A DNA stretch of 64,000 nt from Saururus chinensis (lineage: Eukaryota > Streptophyta > Magnoliopsida > Piperales > Saururaceae): positions 30,886,592 to 30,950,591 of the forward strand of contig CP141143.1 in assembly GCA_035235625.1 (NCBI GenBank), written 5' to 3'. Below the pieces are notes generated by a model, which had not been told where the DNA came from, made no database searches, and worked only from the letters and a program-made list of their open reading frames with translations. How positions within the stretch are numbered: the stretch's first letter is position 1; each line of letters begins with the position of its first letter. Of the stretch, positions 59,701 to 64,000 are shown one piece after another. The translations under genes were made by a program, and so were the position numbers.

Positions 59701-62132
59701 TCTCTAAGTGAAGAAAAATCCTAGTGAGCAGTTAATTAACCCTTTTGCCCTTAGGATTTATTATAAACCATTAGTCAAAACCTGGGTTGGTTCAAGGGGT
59801 TTACGACCCCGTCATACGCCAGGAAATTTACACAGTGTCCATCAAGGCCCGTAGTACCTTGAGTTGAATTTTGGACCTATTGGATGCCATTAAGGCCTTA
59901 AACCAAATGATAGAAATACCCCTTAGAGTGGATCCGCTCACATTCGTGTGAATGGAAGCGTGGGTCAGTCTAGGAGTGGAGCTTTGTGAGAGGTCAATGA
60001 CTTAAATTAATAAAAGGGTAGTGTGATGACCAGAATGACCCAAGGGAGGGTAGCATAACCTAAGGGGTAGAATTACCCTAATGCCCTTAAGGGCAGTATT
60101 TTCCGTTTCTATTGAACTAATAACCTAACCACTAAGCGTTAGGGTACGTTATAGTGACATGGAACGGCTTCAAAAGGAAGGGGTGTGACTAGTAAGTGAC
60201 ACGAAGACCTTATCAGGTCATAGTGTCATGGGAAACAAGAGGAATGATCTTCGTTCTCAAGGTTTAGGGCTGTAGATTACTCGTGTCTGCAATTGAGTAC
60301 ATCAATCGACTAGAGTGTTATATATGTAAATCGCGGGATACGTTAGAGTTGTTACACTCTTGGGCTTGAACTAGTTAAGCCCTAGCCCTGCAAATGAGTG
60401 CAACGTGCCTTTATTCATTCTTTACGCATTGGTGTGAATGTAAGTTATTTATGTTGGTTAGGCCGGTGCATGCTTTTATTGTTGATGCTTTAATTTTATC
60501 GGTAACTCAAGATTAATGAAGTTTAATCAAGAGACATGGGTTGCCGTTGGGTTGGGGGAGAACGCCTAATCAAGATAAAGACTAATATACTTCTGAGGGG
60601 TCTGGGGGTAGTTCATAGAGTGAACGAAGCCTTTGACCTGACAGTTTGCCTTGGTTGATGAACCGATGGCATTCTTGAGTTATAAACCCTAGTCTAGAAG
60701 GGACTAATAGGGTTTGGGATAGTCATTCAAAAATCTTAGCTTATAGATGAGCAAGATAGGGTTCAAATGGTTTTCTAAGTTTTTAGCTCTTTTGAGGAGC
60801 TGCTGATTTGACCGTGTAGTTGCACTTCCCCATTGGAGGGAGTTGTGCGTGAGCTGGGCTCACTTTCGATCTATTGAGGATCTTTTAGTGTACACGCATT
60901 TGGATTAGCTGGGATTCCTGCTTGGTTGGCTTTTCCTGCCACTTCTGTTCAGGTGTAGTTGTGGGCCATGCCCTTCCACTCCGGTCAGGTCCTTCATGGG
61001 CTAGGAGGGGTGATGGTACTTCCTGGTGGATTCCAGGGTGTTTCGTTATCATTTGTCATTAAGGTTGACATTTGATGAGTCTGTCTGTCTTTGGGATTAG
61101 ACGAGGATATTAATTATCGAACAATGGTTCGAGAAATAATTAATAACATTGATTGATATTGCTTGTTTAATTAGAACAAGTGGAACGATTAAATGACTTG
61201 CATAAATGTAGGTTGCTTTAAAATACTTAAGCATTGCATGTGTGTTGCTATGCTTCTTAGTATAGTGTAGTATTAGGCAGAACTACGTCTGGATCCGATC
61301 TTGTTGGAAACATTGGAGATGTTGTCTGATGAGTACGTAGGCAACTAACATCGGGTGATGTTGGCCCGATCCGAATAATATTAATAAAACCTTTTGTCCT
61401 TTGGAAGCTCTTCTCCTGAAGGCGGAGATGCTCTATTGTGGTTGTGGTTGTTGTTTGGTTTGCTTTGATGCAGATTCTCCAGGCGACGACAAGTAAGATC
61501 AAGACAGGCAAACACAAGAAGAACGTTTCTGCAACTCCGGTACGTAAGTGTTTCTCTAGCGTGAGAGTCAACTTAGTTGTCTATTTTTAGATGGATGACA
61601 GACTTGTACTTAGATGGATGAGCTGGTCTTTATGAATTTTCAAACGTTAAATAATATCATATGATTTGATATTCGTATTTGTGAACCCCAGTTATCATGA
61701 CCTGGATATTTAATCAAAAGGTTTGTTTTGTATTTAAGAAAAAAAAATCTCACTACTTACCATTCGTGCTATTTAAAAATACTTTTAAAAATCCGGGTCG
61801 TGACATTAGCTATGTAGACGGAAAGGGTTTGGTATTAAATAAGATTAAGGTCTTCCATCTCTCTAAGGATAAGAGCTATGTAAAACTGCTTCCTTGGCCC
61901 ATGAGATGAGTTTGAATAGACTAGAGAATTAAAAGATGTCTGGTCCCTTATAATGTAATAAAAGAGGTTTTGTTGATAATGAAAGTTAGAATCTCAACCA
62001 CTTTGGTTCAGGAGCCCCTGTGAGCCATAACTTTGGGGTGTGGATGGAGCATATATGCTTCAAAAGAATTGAGGTCCAATTGTGAGTAGTTCATGGTCTA
62101 ATGAGGCATGACTATACTCCTAGACTTGACTA
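56728..62132 (+). mobile_element. LTR family D, plus orientation, split by a solo LTR and cut by another LTR
   Basis: It starts TGTGGTACCCGAG at 56728, runs to 58338, is interrupted by the solo LTR 58339-61805, and resumes at 61811 to 62132, where LTR family C begins. Both halves match the complement of 10037-15340 in the same order. The body contains three diverged internal repeats with 'GAGCTTCG.A...CC.AAGA....AATCGA.G.TCGGATGA.GAAGTTAT' wording (near 56870, 57070, 57260). No gene is seen and it looks old. Confidence 0.65.
58339..61805 (+). mobile_element. Long solo LTR (family E) with 5-bp target duplication
   Basis: The ends are TGTAATATCCTG and GGGTCGTGACA. The flanking duplication is TTAGC at 58334-58338 and 61806-61810. 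At 3467 bp this is long for an LTR but within the range of some plant Ty3/Gypsy LTRs. It contains a strongly GC-rich patch at 59010-59440 (GGCCGG and GGCCGCGC phrases). I found no gag, pol or second LTR copy, so I call it a solo LTR; a gene-less non-autonomous element is the alternative. Confidence 0.8.
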
Positions 62133-64000
62133 CTGTAAGGATTCTCATTTCTAAACCGGTTTTCGTTTCATTTTAATCGTCGGTTATTGCTTAGTTAACT
62201 CATTTTCTTATTAATTTGGTGGCTTCAAAGATAAATGGTGTTTCTTATGGTTTTAATCAAAATCAACTTTACAATTATTGGTTTTAAGTGATTTTGAGTC
62301 AAATCTGATTTTTTGGGATTTTTTTGAATTTTCACTAATTTTCCGAAAATTAGGGTTTGGCGGGACCCCTGTGGGCCCCACCGTCGAAATTTGGGTTTTT
62401 GGACAAAATTAACCTAGACATCAACACACGCCTTTACCAAAATTTTTCATAATTTTCTCACGTTTAATTAATGCTCAAATAGCTAAAATACCCATTTTTA
62501 GCCTATTATTTAATTTATGCCCCACTACTTACCCATACACACCCCAAACCCTACTATAAATATGATGACTTGAGCCATTTCCATTTTGGGAATAGGCTGG
62601 GAAAGGGAGGTTAGGCCTAATTCCCCAATTAGGCCCGGATTAAAAGGTATTTAAGGTAAGTCTCTTCTAATTAAGCTTAAATCCTAGATTTCCTCTTAAT
62701 CCTTTCTAGATCTACCATTTCGTTTTTAAATATCAAAACTACTGATTTACATCTCTTCTTCAAACCCTAGACCTAAAAATCCGATTTTTATATTCCAGAA
62801 GCCCTAGATCTAAGTTTTTCATTAGGTTTTTCTATGTTAAATCGGTTTTAATGGAGTTTAATTTAAACTCTATCTATTTGCAAGGTTTTTAAGAAGGGTG
62901 ACCATCAAATCCAAGCCTAATCAAGGGATAAGGTAATGGACTTTCAAAATTTAAATTTTCCTATAGTAAAGCTCTTGATTTTGTGGTTTACTTTGAGTGG
63001 ATTTACTTGATTTAGTGCTTTAATGACATGATTAGTAAATAGTAATATTTAATCCCGATTTCATAGGGTTTTATCTTGTTATGATGTAGATTAACTTTCT
63101 GGAAGTTATGGTGAGATTTTATTAGCATGTAGGTTGTTAGATGGTGATTTTAAGTTTTATTAATGGAGTTTCGGTTTGAAATTTTGAATTGGAGAAGAAG
63201 GTCAATCTGCCTTGTTGGCGTTCGAACGGCCCTCCTGGGCGTTCGAACGGCAACACTGTAACTTTGACCGATTTCCCGTTTAGCAGATCGAATGGCTATA
63301 CAACAGATGTTGTAGAATTTGCATGATGTTTATTTCGGTAAGTCTACTTTGATATATCATTTCTACGTGTATGTGGAGTGTTTTGAGCTATAATATGCTA
63401 CTAGAATGGTATACCATTAAGGTTATGAAGTGGTGATATATTTTTAGTGTTATGTGGAATGGCTTGAGGTTGGTTATATGATGTTAGAATTACCATCTTG
63501 AAATTATGAATGGTTGATCCTTTATGGTTAGGTATATTTTCAGTTGAGCTACAACATACTCATGGCTGACATGTGGTTAATTTATGTGTGAATGTTAGTG
63601 GATGTGGTTAATTTATGTGTGAATGTTAGTGGATGTCATGGCTCAAGGATGAAGTGAATGATTTTATATGTGTTTAGCTTGTGGTTAAGCTTTGATTTGA
63701 GTTATGATTTTAATGACTCTTCACCTATGATTTCCACTGGAATTTCATGATTAGATGTTAATACACATGTGTAGAGTGATGGTTAGTGAATTACAAACAT
63801 GTTGATGTGCATGGAGGGGAATGCTTCTATTATGTACACACACACATGTGGGATTTAATGATGATGATGAGGATGAATATTATGACTATGAATGAGGCAT
63901 GGGGGGCTGATGAGAACACTTAGCATGAATTAGGATTTATGTATGCCTTGCCCACGTATGTACCATGTCGCATGCATCATGAAAATGGATTTCAATTGAT
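62133..64000 (+). mobile_element. LTR family C, plus orientation, cut by the window end
   Basis: It starts TGTAAGGATTCTC and matches the complement of 45405 downward. Shared blocks include GGCGGGACC, GGGCCCCAC, the TATA box (CTACTATAAATATG near 62552) and GTTGGCGTTCGAACGGCC-like phrases near 63215. The right end lies beyond the window, so its target duplication and solo status cannot be judged. It is inserted in LTR family D. Confidence 0.65.
63571..63632 (+). repeat. Perfect 31-bp tandem duplication
   Basis: ATGTGGTTAATTTATGTGTG followed by AATGTTAGTGG occurs twice head to tail, identical in both units. Confidence 0.95.

Overview
This window is nuclear DNA of a flowering plant. It holds two spliced, apparently intact host genes of plant type in a background of AT-rich intergenic DNA packed with plant transposons: Mutator-like elements, a CACTA end, hAT, Stowaway and Harbinger miniature elements, and solo LTRs with TGTAA..TTACA-type ends. 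The lineage cannot be fixed from sequence alone; nothing points to a grass.

Host genes. At 37816-40584 (+) lies a two-exon leucine-rich-repeat receptor kinase of the PXC3 type (886 aa). Its kinase domain keeps the HxD aspartate and the VK lysine but has GEI where DFG is expected, so it is probably a pseudokinase. At 46787-53312 (+) lies a 21-exon DNA topoisomerase II gene (TOP2, 1483 aa by my splice model) with the ATPase, TOPRIM and catalytic tyrosine motifs all present and every junction GT-AG and in phase. No operon-like relation exists; the two genes are about 6.2 kb apart on the same strand.

Layout. 1-1010: no gene. 1011-7601: MULE-1, a Mutator-like element with matching terminal inverted repeats and a perfect 9-bp target duplication, carrying two convergent decayed genes (a DUF1985-like gene on +, a PB1/MuDR/SWIM transposase on - that has lost its catalytic core). 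7611-20122: AT-rich intergenic DNA with decayed LTR copies, a solo LTR with its 5-bp target duplication, a CACTA terminal region and a small foldback element. 20123-34493: MULE-2, an older and larger relative of MULE-1 that still shows the transposase core region and an Ulp1-like C48 peptidase region. It is broken up by a Stowaway-like MITE and two related solo LTRs in opposite orientation. 34748-37079: one Stowaway-like and two hAT-like miniature elements. 37816-40584: the PXC3-like gene. 41387-42102: a Harbinger-like miniature element. 42489-45405: a long LTR copy. 46298-46510: an hAT-like remnant, then TOP2. 53682-56727: a MITE, a tandem duplication and a Copia reverse-transcriptase fossil. 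56728-64000: nested LTRs.

The most unusual signal is in the two MULEs. Their introns and intergenic spacers, but apparently not their coding segments, are filled with copies of a short motif (ACACGAT and its complement ATCGTGT, often paired as a GTTATCGATAACAC-like palindrome). In MULE-2 this motif has expanded into tandem arrays. Exact boundaries of old repeats, all percent identities and all family names below subclass level would need computed alignments, which I could not run.
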